A stretch of 64,000 nucleotides of DNA from Paraflavitalea devenefica (GCF_011759375.1 NZ_JAARML010000009.1:1-64000); one strand, 5' to 3'. Numbered from the stretch's first letter, positions 36,039-44,408 are shown. The notes: a model not told the origin generated them from the sequence alone. Translations and numbers: made by a program.

Positions 36039-37265
36039 ATGGCAGATCAAAACTTTCCGCTGACCGGTTTCAGCTCGCTGGCCATTCATGGTGGTCATGA
36101 GCAGGACCCGCGATATGCGCACCTTACCCCCATTTACGCTACTTCTACTTTTGTATACGATTCTGCAGAACAAGGCATGCGTCGCTTCAGCGGAAAGGAA
36201 GACGGATATATTTATTCCCGCTGGGGCAATCCTACGATGGAAGAAGCAGCCGATAAGATCGCTGCCATGGAAAGCTTTGGCATTACAGATGCCGGCGGCC
36301 GTCCCATCACTGTAAAGGGTTATCTGCAGGCATCCGGCATGGCTGCTGTCAATACCCTGTTCATGAGCACCCTGAAGACAGGTGATAAGATCCTTTCCCA
36401 CTATTCCCTGTATGGAGGATCGCAGGAGTTTATGGATAAGCTGTTGCCTGAATTTGGCATCAGCGTGGTGATTGCCGACCTGCGCGATCTGGATAAAGCA
36501 GCAGCAGCCCTGAAAGCAGACCCTGCCATTAAGATGGTGTACCTGGAAACGCCGGCCAATCCTACCCTGCAATGCGTGGATATTGAAGCGCTGACAAAGC
36601 TGGGCAAACAATATGGTAAGATCGTTGCCTGCGATAATACGTTTGCCACGCCTTACCTGCAGCAACCTTTCCGGTTTGGCGTTGACTTTGTGATCCATTC
36701 TACCACCAAGTTCCTGAATGGCCATGGCACTTCCATTGGTGGCATCGTACTGGGACGTGATGTGGAGTTTATGAATGCCTGGGCCTATAAAGTACACAAG
36801 CTGCTGGGCGGCAACAGCAATCCTTTCGATGCCTTCCTGCTTATCAATGGCATGAAAACACTGGAAGTACGTATGGAGCGCCATTGCCACAATGCTATGG
36901 AAGTAGCCGGCTTCCTCGAAGGTCATGCGGCTGTAGCCAAAGTAAATTATACCGGCCTGCCCAGCCATCCTGATTATTATATTTCTTCCAAACAGATGCG
37001 TCATCCCGGCGCTATGCTGAGCATTGAGCTGAAGGGAGGTATCCAGGCAGGCATTGATATGATGAACAGCCTGAAAATGTGTACCCGCACGGTATCATTG
37101 GGCACCTGCGATACGCTGATGTGCCATCCTGCTTCGATGACACATTACAGTGTACCCAAAGCGCAACGGGAACAATATGGCATTACTGACGGGCTGATAC
37201 GGATTAGTGTTGGCATGGAAAATATCCAGGATATTATTGCGGATATGGATCAGGCATTGAAGTGA
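36039..37265 (+). CDS. Cys/Met-metabolism PLP-dependent enzyme (methionine gamma-lyase-like)
   Basis: A 408-residue fold-type I PLP enzyme of the trans-sulfuration family. Visible features: LAIHGGHEQDP near 14-24, the phosphate-binding YSRWGNPT (about 59-66), ASGMAAVNTLF, DNTFATPYLQQP, and the PLP lysine K224 in HSTTKFLNGHG. Relative to cystathionine synthases it carries an insertion (GITDAGGRPITVKG, about 81-94) and ends SVGMENIQDIIADMDQAL. It is closer to the methionine gamma-lyase / O-acetylhomoserine sulfhydrylase side than the paralog at 58663, but the reaction cannot be fixed by eye. No riboswitch precedes it. Confidence 0.85.
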   Translation: MADQNFPLTGFSSLAIHGGHEQDPRYAHLTPIYATSTFVYDSAEQGMRRFSGKEDGYIYSRWGNPTMEEAADKIAAMESFGITDAGGRPITVKGYLQASGMAAVNTLFMSTLKTGDKILSHYSLYGGSQEFMDKLLPEFGISVVIADLRDLDKAAAALKADPAIKMVYLETPANPTLQCVDIEALTKLGKQYGKIVACDNTFATPYLQQPFRFGVDFVIHSTTKFLNGHGTSIGGIVLGRDVEFMNAWAYKVHKLLGGNSNPFDAFLLINGMKTLEVRMERHCHNAMEVAGFLEGHAAVAKVNYTGLPSHPDYYISSKQMRHPGAMLSIELKGGIQAGIDMMNSLKMCTRTVSLGTCDTLMCHPASMTHYSVPKAQREQYGITDGLIRISVGMENIQDIIADMDQALK

Positions 37266-37273
37266 AAAGCAAG

Positions 37274-37345
37274 TGGGAAGTAGCGAGTGGCTAGTGGGAA
37301 AACACTGGCAGCGAACACTTGCCACTAGCCACTTACTACTAGCCA
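37274..37345. repeat. Long imperfect palindrome between the PLP enzyme and GNAT genes
   Basis: Arms at 37274-37297 and 37322-37345 (24 bases each) are complementary at 20 of 24 positions with a 24-base centre. They are built from near-repeats of AGTGGCTAGTGG/CCACTAGCCACT. There is no strong T-run after the right arm. It shares its architecture, not its sequence, with 19786-19855 and 26868-26977. Confidence 0.65.
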
Positions 37346-37377
37346 GAAACGACCTTCAGTTAATTATTTATTATTGT

Positions 37378-37827
37378 ATGAGCATCAGTATAAGGAAAGC
37401 AGTCAAAGAAGATTGCCCACGTTTGATGGAACTGGTAGAGGAACTGGCCGTGTTTGAAAAAGCGCCGGACCAGGTAACCGTGACGATGGAGCATTTCGTA
37501 GAAAGCGGTTTTGGCCCCAACCCGGTATGGTGGGCCTTTGTGGCAGAAGAAGACGGCCAGGTCCAGGGCTTTGCTTTATACTATATCCGTTATTCCACCT
37601 GGAAAGGACAGCGTATTTACCTGGAAGACCTGCTGGTGAGCGAGGCTATGCGCGGAAAAGGCATGGGTAAGCTATTATTTGAGCGGGTGCTGCAGGAAGC
37701 AAAAGACAATAATTACAGTGGCATGGTATGGCAGGTGCTCGACTGGAATGAACCGGCTATTAATTTCTATAAGAAGTATAATGCGGTGATTGATGACGAA
37801 TGGTTGAATTGCACCATCAATTTATAA
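37378..37827 (+). CDS. GNAT-family N-acetyltransferase (SSAT-like)
   Basis: A 149-residue acetyltransferase starting MSISIRKAVKEDC. The acetyl-CoA loop is RGKGMGKLLFE (about 90-100), preceded by YLEDLLVSEAMR, and the C-terminal WQVLDWNEPAINFYKKYNA carries the usual catalytic Tyr. FEKAPDQV near residue 29 and the overall pattern resemble spermidine/thialysine acetyltransferases. An in-frame start at 37273 would read through the palindrome and is rejected. Substrate unknown. Confidence 0.85.
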   Translation: MSISIRKAVKEDCPRLMELVEELAVFEKAPDQVTVTMEHFVESGFGPNPVWWAFVAEEDGQVQGFALYYIRYSTWKGQRIYLEDLLVSEAMRGKGMGKLLFERVLQEAKDNNYSGMVWQVLDWNEPAINFYKKYNAVIDDEWLNCTINL

Positions 37828-37833
37828 CAGGGA

Positions 37834-38277
37834 TTATTGTATCCGCTCAAACTCAATAAGGTCGGGCAATGCATTACGCCCGTAGAAACGCTGAATGGTA
37901 AAGCTCTTGCGGTCGGCATTTACGACGAAACTATATTTGGTATAAACGGAAGAAGAACTCAGCATAGACCTCATGTAAATGGCATTGATGCTGTTATCCG
38001 CAAAATAATAACTGTATATAGCGCTGTGGTTAATGAGGTAATCAGGATTTACTGCTATATCAATGTATGCTTTTGACTTAAACACCACAGAAGAGCTGTT
38101 GGCATAACTGGCCTCTAATTTAGGCCCGGAATCAAAGTCGAGGGTATCCAGCCGCAGGCTTTTTTCCACCCATATCCCGCGGGAAGAGTTAGTATCAGCA
38201 AAATAATTCACCTCTTTCCCGTCTTTTTTACAGGCAATAACAAGGGCCAGTAATGTAAATAGTAAAAGCGGTTTCAT
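37834..38277 (-). CDS. Putative lipoprotein of unknown function
   Basis: A 147-residue protein with a lipoprotein signal: MKPLLLFTLLALVIAC with Cys16 as the acylation site, followed by KKDGKE. The mature domain is beta-rich (SSSVVFKSKAYIDIAV, YTKYSFVVNADRKSFTIQRF). The family is not recognised. The stop is 6 bp from the convergent GNAT gene end. An AAGGAAA sequence lies upstream of the start. Confidence 0.75.
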   Translation of the reverse strand: MKPLLLFTLLALVIACKKDGKEVNYFADTNSSRGIWVEKSLRLDTLDFDSGPKLEASYANSSSVVFKSKAYIDIAVNPDYLINHSAIYSYYFADNSINAIYMRSMLSSSSVYTKYSFVVNADRKSFTIQRFYGRNALPDLIEFERIQ

Positions 38278-38377
38278 GATCCGGGATTTTCCTTATTGAC
38301 CAATTATCGGCCCATTTCGTTGCAGGAAAAGCACCCGGGTTTTCACGAAAAACCGCTTTTACCCCGATTAAGGTTTG

Positions 38378-39268
38378 TTAATCAACCCCTTCGGTTTCCA
38401 CTTTCTTATCTATCTTATTAATAAGCCCCTGGAGCACCTTGCCGGGCCCTACTTCAGAAAAACGGTAAGCGCCGTCGGCAATCATGGCCTGAACGCTTTG
38501 GGTCCACCGTACAGCGCCGGTCAACTGCTCTATCAGGTTCTTTTTGATCTCTTCCTTATTAATGACCGCTTTGGCTGCTACATTCTGGTAAATAGGGCAG
38601 GTGGGGCTGTAAAAAGTCGTATTGTCTATCGCTGCTCTGAGTTCTTCTTTTGCAGGCTCCATCAGCGGGGAATGGAACGCACCGCTTACCGGTAATACGA
38701 GCGCCCTTTTAGCGCCGGCGGCTTTCATACGTTCAACAGCTACCTCAATTCCTTTCACTGATCCGCTGATCACCAGTTGCCCGGGGCAGTTATAATTCGC
38801 CGGTACTACCACTTCGCCGGTTTCTGCCTGTATGGCGGCGCATACTTCTTCTACTTTCGCATCGTCCAGCGCCAATACGGCTGCCATGGTGGAAGGCGTC
38901 AGCTCGCATGCTTTTTGCATAGCCTGGGCCCGGATGCTTACCAGTTTTAAGCCATCTTCAAAGCTTAAGGCGCCACTGGCTACCAATGCCGAGAACTCGC
39001 CCAATGAATGGCCTGCCATCATATCCGGACGGCCGGCATCAATCCCTTTAAAAGCAATCACTGAATGAAGAAAAACGGCCGGCTGCGTAACTTTGGTTTG
39101 TTTGAGTTGCTCTTCCGTACCCTCAAACATGACATCCGAGATACGGAATCCTAAGATTTCATTGGCCTGCTCAAATAACTTTTTTGCAAATACACTAAGG
39201 CGGTAAAGGTCTTTTCCCATTCCCGGAAACTGTGAACCCTGGCCAGGAAATACGTAAGCATGCATCAT
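38378..39268 (-). CDS. fabD: Malonyl-CoA:ACP transacylase FabD
   Basis: A 296-residue enzyme that moves malonyl from CoA to acyl carrier protein. It has YVFPGQGSQFPGMGKDL at the N-terminus, the nucleophile Ser88 in GHSLGEFSAL, QAMQKAC with the neighbouring substrate Arg (SIRAQAM), and His199 in SGAFHSPLM. The C-terminus (SEVGPGKVLQGLINKI) is family typical. The start may be either of the two adjacent Met codons. It acts with FabH, encoded nearby on the opposite strand. Confidence 0.96.
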   Translation of the reverse strand: MMHAYVFPGQGSQFPGMGKDLYRLSVFAKKLFEQANEILGFRISDVMFEGTEEQLKQTKVTQPAVFLHSVIAFKGIDAGRPDMMAGHSLGEFSALVASGALSFEDGLKLVSIRAQAMQKACELTPSTMAAVLALDDAKVEEVCAAIQAETGEVVVPANYNCPGQLVISGSVKGIEVAVERMKAAGAKRALVLPVSGAFHSPLMEPAKEELRAAIDNTTFYSPTCPIYQNVAAKAVINKEEIKKNLIEQLTGAVRWTQSVQAMIADGAYRFSEVGPGKVLQGLINKIDKKVETEGVD

Positions 39269-39395
39269 AATAGCTAAAGAGGTTTAGACGAACAAAAATG
39301 ACACAAAGACTTTAACTAACCAAAACCAGCTTTATTGTTCCTGATCCTGAATATTTGAGTTAATATTCAAGCCAGGTTTTAACAATGCTACTATA

Positions 39396-39992
39396 CTAAT
39401 GCAGGTCTGAAGAAATGAGTTTCATAAACTCACTGCGGGTTTCATTCTTTTCAAATTCGCCCCAGAAGGCTGAGGTGGTAGTAACAGAGTTTTGTTTTTG
39501 TACACCACGCATCATCATACAGAGGTGAGATGCTTCAATGACCACCGCCACCCCCAGCGGCTGCAGTGTTTCTCTAATGGCATCCCGTATCTGGGTGGTC
39601 AACCGCTCCTGCACCTGCAGGCGGCGGGCATATACATCTACCACACGGGCCAGTTTACTTAAGCCGGTAATATATCCATTGGGAATATAAGCCACATGCG
39701 CTTTACCATAAAAGGGCAGCATGTGATGCTCACACATACTGTACAGTTCAATGTCCTTGACAAGGATCATTTCGCTCACACTCTCATGGAACTTGGCCGA
39801 GTTGAGGATCGCATGCGCATCAATGCCATACCCCTGCGTCATGAACTGCATGGCCTTGGCCATACGTTCCGGTGTTTTAATCAACCCTTCGCGCTGAGGA
39901 TCTTCACCCAGTAAGGATAAGGCACTACGATAGCTGTCAATCAGGCCTGAAGTTACCTGTTCATCGTATTCTTCCGATTTTCTATATGCCAT
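39396..39992 (-). CDS. folE: GTP cyclohydrolase I FolE
   Basis: A 198-residue enzyme converting GTP to 7,8-dihydroneopterin triphosphate, the first step towards folate, tetrahydropterins and queuosine. The zinc ligands are Cys87 and His90 (CEHHMLPF) and Cys158 (HLCMMMRGV). GYITGLSKLARVVDVYARRLQVQERLT is present in parts. It is last in a minus-strand PTPS-PTPS-folE operon (26 bp after the nearer PTPS gene), so its product is immediately usable by those enzymes. Confidence 0.96.
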   Translation of the reverse strand: MAYRKSEEYDEQVTSGLIDSYRSALSLLGEDPQREGLIKTPERMAKAMQFMTQGYGIDAHAILNSAKFHESVSEMILVKDIELYSMCEHHMLPFYGKAHVAYIPNGYITGLSKLARVVDVYARRLQVQERLTTQIRDAIRETLQPLGVAVVIEASHLCMMMRGVQKQNSVTTTSAFWGEFEKNETRSEFMKLISSDLH

Positions 39993-40018
39993 AGCTATTA
40001 TATTTCGAAATCCCGTAA

Positions 40019-40432
40019 TTAAGCCGGGTATTCCACAAAATTCCTTTCTGTTTCATACAGGCGTACCTGCAGATCAAATTTCGCATCAATCTTAGGCCTC
40101 AATATTTCATAGATCACGATGCAGATGTTTTCGGCAGTAGGATTAATGGTCTTAAAGAAGGGTGTATCCAGGTTCAGGTTCTTATGGTCCAGCTTTTCCA
40201 GTACTTCCTCCTTAATCAGATCGCTGAGTATCTTGAGGTCCATCACATAACCGGTAATGGGATCGGGCTCACCCACCAGTTTAACCACCACGTCATAGTT
40301 ATGCCCATGAAAGTTGGGGTTGTTGCATTTGCCAAACACCTCATCATTCTTAGCCATATCCCAGGCAGGATTGAAAAGACGATGAGCTGCATTAAAATGC
40401 TCTTTCCGGAAAACCGCTACTCGCTTATTCAT
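40019..40432 (-). CDS. 6-pyruvoyl-tetrahydropterin synthase / QueD family protein (copy A)
   Basis: A 137-residue tunnelling-fold enzyme acting on dihydroneopterin triphosphate. Zinc ligands are His17 (EHFNAAH), His42 and His44 (FHGHNY); the catalytic Cys is Cys36 in GKCNNPN; LDHKNLNLDTP and LYETERNFVEY supply the Asp-His pair and substrate Glu. The GKCNNPNxHGHNY signature resembles the eukaryote-type PTPS more than the short E. coli QueD. It is sandwiched between a paralog (65 bp upstream) and folE. It could make 6-carboxy-tetrahydropterin for QueE or 6-pyruvoyl-tetrahydropterin. Confidence 0.9.
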   Translation of the reverse strand: MNKRVAVFRKEHFNAAHRLFNPAWDMAKNDEVFGKCNNPNFHGHNYDVVVKLVGEPDPITGYVMDLKILSDLIKEEVLEKLDHKNLNLDTPFFKTINPTAENICIVIYEILRPKIDAKFDLQVRLYETERNFVEYPA

Positions 40433-40496
40433 ATTTCAAAATACTAAAGTAACTACTAAAAGGGGTACAACAGGCTGTACCCGGATTTGTTCACGC

Positions 40497-40907
40497 TTAT
40501 TCTCCATAATACTCCACAAAGATCCTGGGCGTTTCATAGAGCTTGATACAATGCAACTGTACCTCAGCCGGCAAGTGGGGTTGCAACTGCTGCCAGATGG
40601 CCACGGCAAGGTTCTCGGTAGAACACATTTGCCCCTGCATAAAATCCACATCCAGGTTCAGGTTCTTATGGTCCAGTTTATCGAGTATATACTTCTCAAT
40701 GAGCTTGCTCAGTTGCTTCACATCAAATAAAAAGCCAGTATCGGGATTGGGCTTTCCCTTAATGGTCACCAACAGCTCATAGTTATGACCATGCCAATGC
40801 TCATTGGCGCATTTGCCAAAAACGGTCTCATTCTGCTCTTTGCTCCACGCAGGGTTATACAGCTTATGGGCTGCATTAAAATGTTCAACACGGGTGAGGT
40901 ACACCAT
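40497..40907 (-). CDS. 6-pyruvoyl-tetrahydropterin synthase / QueD family protein (copy B)
   Basis: A 136-residue tandem paralog of the next gene, with the same machinery: His14 (EHFNAAH), Cys33 (GKCANEH), His39 and His41 (WHGHNY), LDHKNLNLDV and KLYETPRIFVEY. The Cys-proximal loop differs (ANEHW instead of NNPNF), and a Cys-containing segment (GQMCSTENLAV) replaces NPTAENICIV. Keeping all catalytic residues in both copies argues for two working enzymes with different products, perhaps one for queuosine and one for a pterin cofactor. It is first in the PTPS-PTPS-folE operon and divergent from mqnB. Confidence 0.9.
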   Translation of the reverse strand: MVYLTRVEHFNAAHKLYNPAWSKEQNETVFGKCANEHWHGHNYELLVTIKGKPNPDTGFLFDVKQLSKLIEKYILDKLDHKNLNLDVDFMQGQMCSTENLAVAIWQQLQPHLPAEVQLHCIKLYETPRIFVEYYGE

Positions 40908-41025
40908 AGGTCATTAACAATTCAGGATGCACGGGAATAATAATCCCGGGGCCAGTGGCACCCGGGCTTTTCACAAAATCAGGCGCAAAGGTAATATATG
41001 ATGTGGATTTCAGGATATTTGCAGC

Positions 41026-41679
41026 ATGCATATCCTGTTAACTGCAGCTACAACCTTTGAAATACAGCCGGTTATAGATTTTTTACAACAACATGGGAAT
41101 GTTGTTCAGGGGCATACAACAGAAGTGCTGATAACAGGTGTGGGTATGATGCATACCACCTACCGGCTCACCAGCCACCTGCAACAAAGACGCCCGGCTT
41201 TGATGCTGCAGGCAGGCATCGGCGGCAGCTTCTCCCCTTCTCTTGCTCCCGGTAAGGTTGTTTTGGTGGAACGGGAAATTACCGGCGACCTGGGCGTGGA
41301 AGAAGGTCATGTGTTTAAAGATATGGTGGATATGGGTTTCCTGGGAGCCGATCAACCGCCCTATACCAGCAAATGGCTGAACAACCCGGACACGCACAGA
41401 TGGAAAGCAACCGGATTGCCCTTTGTACCGGGAAGTACGATCAATGAGATCACCACAAAGGCAGAAAGGATTGCCCAGTTACAACAAAAGTATGCGGTAG
41501 CTGTTGAATCAATGGAAGGCGCCGCTTTTCATTATGTGGCATTACAGGAACATATTCCTTTCCTGCAGGTGAGGGCCATTTCAAATTATGTGGGCGAAAG
41601 GGATAAAACAAAGTGGAAGATAAAAGAAGCCATCACTGCCCTGAATGAACAACTGATAAATATTTTTAAGACGTTATGA
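41026..41679 (+). CDS. mqnB: Futalosine hydrolase MqnB
   Basis: A 217-residue nucleoside-phosphorylase-fold hydrolase that splits futalosine to dehypoxanthine futalosine in the alternative menaquinone route. Signatures: ILLTAATTFEIQPV at the start (catalytic acid region), VLITGVGMMHTTYRL, LQAGIGGSF, VESMEGAAFHYVAL and VRAISNYVGERD. It overlaps mqnD by 4 bp (ATGA), so the two are translationally coupled, which strongly supports the assignment. The upstream 118-bp divergent region holds a GGGA/TCCC hairpin near 40931-40950. Confidence 0.93.
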   Translation: MHILLTAATTFEIQPVIDFLQQHGNVVQGHTTEVLITGVGMMHTTYRLTSHLQQRRPALMLQAGIGGSFSPSLAPGKVVLVEREITGDLGVEEGHVFKDMVDMGFLGADQPPYTSKWLNNPDTHRWKATGLPFVPGSTINEITTKAERIAQLQQKYAVAVESMEGAAFHYVALQEHIPFLQVRAISNYVGERDKTKWKIKEAITALNEQLINIFKTL

Positions 41680-42512
41680 AACTTACACTGGGTTTTTCAC
41701 CCTGTCCGAATGATACTTTCATTTTTGACGCACTGGTGAATAAGAAGATTGATACCGGCGATATAGCAGTGGAAGTGGTGCTGGAAGATGTACAAACGCT
41801 GAATGAATGGGCGCTGCAGGGTAAGCTGGACATTACGAAGATCAGCTATGGCGTATTGCCCCTGGTGCTGAACAAGTATATTGTATTGCCGGCCGGCGGC
41901 GCACTGGGCAAAGGCGTAGGCCCTTTGCTCATTACCCATGCAGGCGGTATTTCGGCCGATAAGGTGAAAGACAGTACGATTGCCATACCGGGCGAACATA
42001 CTACGGCCCACATGCTGTTCTCGCTGGCATTCCCGGAAGCCGGCCATAAAAAGTTTACTTTATTTTCCCAGATAGAAGATGCGGTGATCCATGAAACGGT
42101 AGATGCCGGTGTGATCATCCACGAAAACCGTTTTACCTACCAGGATAAAGGCCTTGTAAAACTGATGGACCTGGGCGAATACTGGGAAACACAAACGGGC
42201 AGTCCCATCCCGCTGGGTGGCATTGTGATGAAACGAACATACGATGCAGCCTTACAACAGCAGGTGAATACACTGATCCGCGCCAGTGTGGAATATGCTT
42301 TCTCTAATTATCCGCTGATAACAGATTATGTAAAGCAACACTCACAGGAAATGAGCGAAGGTGTAATGCGCCAGCATATTGACCTGTATGTAAACAATTA
42401 CTCCATCGATCTGGGCGCTGATGGCAAAGCGGCCGTACAACAGTTCCTCGATATTTATAGCCGAGTACATTCAACTTCATTATCTAAACAGGCAATATTC
42501 CTGGAAGGATAA
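41676..42512 (+). CDS. mqnD: 1,4-dihydroxy-6-naphthoate synthase MqnD
   Basis: A 278-residue periplasmic-binding-protein-fold enzyme that turns cyclic dehypoxanthine futalosine into 1,4-dihydroxy-6-naphthoate. The N-terminal LGFSPCPNDTFIFDALV is diagnostic, followed by VVLEDVQTLNEWAL, DITKISYGVLP, and GVIIHENRFTY with the catalytic His region. It has no signal peptide, as expected of the cytosolic enzyme. Coupled to mqnB by a 4-bp overlap. Confidence 0.95.
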   Translation: MKLTLGFSPCPNDTFIFDALVNKKIDTGDIAVEVVLEDVQTLNEWALQGKLDITKISYGVLPLVLNKYIVLPAGGALGKGVGPLLITHAGGISADKVKDSTIAIPGEHTTAHMLFSLAFPEAGHKKFTLFSQIEDAVIHETVDAGVIIHENRFTYQDKGLVKLMDLGEYWETQTGSPIPLGGIVMKRTYDAALQQQVNTLIRASVEYAFSNYPLITDYVKQHSQEMSEGVMRQHIDLYVNNYSIDLGADGKAAVQQFLDIYSRVHSTSLSKQAIFLEG

Positions 42513-42553
42513 ACGCTCAGGCATTCACCACTGACAACTCACTACTCACTTAT

Positions 42554-43393
42554 CTATTCCCACAACTTTTTTACATACTCATTATAGAGCAGCGTGGCCA
42601 TTTGGTTGCTGTATTCTTTATCCCTGTACCGGCCTACCCATTTGATGCCCATGATGGCGTTGGTTAGAAAGACTTCATCTGCCTGCTCCAGCATTTCGGG
42701 AGTGAGTGGTTCTTCCCGGATAGCATGCTGCTTCGCCACATTTTCTATCAGGTAGCGGCGCATCACCCCTCCTATCCCTCCTTCCGACAACGGCGGGGTA
42801 TAGATACGCCCATCCTTTACCCAGAAGACATTGGCAATGGTGGCATCACAAATCCGTCCTGCTGTATTCAACAGGAGGCATTCATGGAGCCGGTTATTAT
42901 TGGCATGAAGGGCAGCCAGGACATAGGGCAGGTAGTTGTTGGACTTGATATTGGCCAGTACATCATAATGCTTGCGTACAGTGTTGTAGATATCAATAAC
43001 AAGGCCCTGCTCCTGTATGCCAGCCGGCGCTTCCAGCGGCGTGGCTTCTATAATAACGTTGGGAATATGATTGTCGGGGTCGAACAGGCCGCCGTTGCCC
43101 CGTACTACATTCAACCGTACCCGGGCTCCCTTTTCGATGTTCGTTTTGCGACAAAGGGCCAGCACGGCTTCCGCCAGGTAAGCCGGTGTAAAGGAGGCCG
43201 GACACTGGAACTGTAATACAGCCAGCCCATTGAACAACCGTTCAAAATGCAGGTAATGCAAGGCAATGCGGCCATTGATTACGCGCATGGTCTCAAAAAG
43301 GCCATCACCATAGCGCAGTCCGCGGCTCCCAGCGGAAACAAGTGGATTTTCCGCTGGAATTATTTTGCCATTAAAATGAATGAAATTACTCAT
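42554..43393 (-). CDS. Class IV aminotransferase (4-amino-4-deoxychorismate lyase / branched-chain aminotransferase-like)
   Basis: A 279-residue fold-type IV PLP enzyme. N-terminal FNGKIIPAENPLVSAGSRGLRYGDGLFETMRV in parts, PLP lysine K150 in NIKSNNYLPYVLA, Glu in ECLLLNTAGRICDATIANVF (in parts), and a C-terminal phosphate loop near GIGGVMRRYL. The combination of RYGDGLFETMR and SNNYL favours a PabC-like 4-amino-4-deoxychorismate lyase supplying p-aminobenzoate, though D-amino-acid or branched-chain aminotransferases look similar. It is downstream of the response regulator gene, separated by an AT palindrome. Confidence 0.85.
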   Translation of the reverse strand: MSNFIHFNGKIIPAENPLVSAGSRGLRYGDGLFETMRVINGRIALHYLHFERLFNGLAVLQFQCPASFTPAYLAEAVLALCRKTNIEKGARVRLNVVRGNGGLFDPDNHIPNVIIEATPLEAPAGIQEQGLVIDIYNTVRKHYDVLANIKSNNYLPYVLAALHANNNRLHECLLLNTAGRICDATIANVFWVKDGRIYTPPLSEGGIGGVMRRYLIENVAKQHAIREEPLTPEMLEQADEVFLTNAIMGIKWVGRYRDKEYSNQMATLLYNEYVKKLWE

Positions 43394-43443
43394 GAAGGGA
43401 GAAGCTATTAACCCTTAGTGGCTGACTGGCCAGCTACGTCCCT

Positions 43444-43481
43444 AATAATCAATAATTATTAATTAATAATCATTGATTATT
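43444..43481. repeat. Near-perfect 38-bp AT-rich palindrome at the response regulator stop
   Basis: AATAATCAAT (43444-43453) pairs perfectly with ATTGATTATT (43472-43481), and the interior (ATTATTAATTAATAAT) is also self-complementary, leaving only a single mismatched pair. The right arm overlaps the stop codon of the response regulator at 43477. Related ATTATTGATTATT text lies between thrB and thrC at 63121-63143. Confidence 0.7.
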
Positions 43482-44145
43482 GGGGTTGATCTATGATACC
43501 ATTCTTCACCGCATACATGACCAGTCCGGCCATAGACTTGGCGCCGGTCTTGGTCTTGAGCTTGTCCCGGATAGCTTCCACCGTACGGGGACTGATCTCT
43601 ACGATGTCGGCAATTTCTTTGGTGGTCTTTTCCTCGCACATGAGCTTCAGCACACGGGTTTCTTTATCAGACAGGTTGACTTCCTGCGGATTGGCCAGGT
43701 CGGTGCGTTTGGTACGCAGGCCGGTCAGCAGGGCTTTATTGGTGAGCTCATTAAAGAAGAATTCCTGTTCATAACAGGTTTTGATGGCCTGGTAAATAGT
43801 TTCGGAATCGGAATTCTTGGTGAGGTAGGAATTAGCGCCAATTTCCATGAGCTTGCTGATCATGGAGTGGTCATTGTGCATGGAAAGGATGATGACCTTG
43901 GCTTCGGGACGCACTTTCCTGATCTCAGGAAGGGTTTGGATACCATCCATAATGGGCATCTGGATATCGAGTAAAATAACATCGGGTTCGATGTGTTTGA
44001 GGAGATTCAGGAGTTGCATACCATTATCAGCCTCGGCAATCAATTCCACGTCCCTTTTGGAAGAAAGGGAGGTTTTGACCCCTGCCCGGAACAGGGCATG
44101 GTCGTCTGCAATCGCTACTTTGATTACCTTATCGATGTTTTTCAT
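43477..44145 (-). CDS. NarL/FixJ-type response regulator (orphan)
   Basis: A 222-residue two-component regulator. The receiver domain (about 8-125) has the acidic pair D14-D15, phospho-acceptor Asp60 in VILLDIQMP, Ser/His switch region LSMHND, and Lys110 (SYLTK). The C-terminal LuxR-type helix-turn-helix (about 155-215) contains LSDKETRVLKLMCEEKTTKEIADIVEISPRTVE in parts. The mutation-sensitive residues all look normal. No histidine kinase gene is next to it. Its target genes cannot be told from this window. Confidence 0.93.
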   Translation of the reverse strand: MKNIDKVIKVAIADDHALFRAGVKTSLSSKRDVELIAEADNGMQLLNLLKHIEPDVILLDIQMPIMDGIQTLPEIRKVRPEAKVIILSMHNDHSMISKLMEIGANSYLTKNSDSETIYQAIKTCYEQEFFFNELTNKALLTGLRTKRTDLANPQEVNLSDKETRVLKLMCEEKTTKEIADIVEISPRTVEAIRDKLKTKTGAKSMAGLVMYAVKNGIIDQPQ

Positions 44146-44377
44146 TCGGGATGTATTTTAAATATAAGGAGTACGGCTCAATTCAGCGAACAAAATGCGA
44201 ATTTTTCACGAGAAATACTATAGGACAAGTACGAAATTATACTAATTAATAATATAGTCGAAACTATTTTTAATTCGGACAAATACGATGAAATACAGGG
44301 TCTTTTCCTAATATCTCATGGGATGGTTACGATGCGGTTAGTAAAAACTGAAATGTTAAAATGAAGCAAATATGCTC
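44146..44377. other. AT-rich intergenic stretch upstream of the regulator gene
   Basis: No gene is visible. The stretch is AT-rich with a segment of tandem TAATTA/TAATAT words at about 44238-44257 that would melt easily, and must contain the minus-strand promoter of the response regulator, although no exact TAnnTTTG was found on that strand. It leads into the DnaA-box-like pair at 44378-44398. Confidence 0.4.
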
Positions 44378-44408
44378 TTGTCCACATAGTTATCCACAAT
44401 TACTTTTG
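44378..44408 (+). promoter_or_regulatory. Plus-strand promoter (TTG - 20 bp - TACTTTTG) overlapped by two DnaA-box-like sites
   Basis: TTG at 44378-44380, a 20-bp spacer and TACTTTTG at 44401-44408 form a good Bacteroidota promoter pointing to the plus strand. The same bases carry TTGTCCACA (44378-44386, one mismatch to the DnaA box) and TTATCCACA (44390-44398, exact DnaA box). No plus-strand gene follows for 3.5 kb, but an intrinsic terminator lies at 44760-44795. Expected transcript start is near 44414. Confidence 0.5.

Noticed and set aside
36024..37004. 326-codon minus-strand frame opposite the Cys/Met PLP enzyme
   Set aside because: Long only because of codon bias on the other strand; His/Gln/Cys-rich composition typical of shadows.
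40925..40965. Possible riboswitch or attenuator between the PTPS operon and mqnB
   Set aside because: Only a short GGGA/TCCC hairpin and a CCCGGG palindrome are present; no known aptamer core or T-run.
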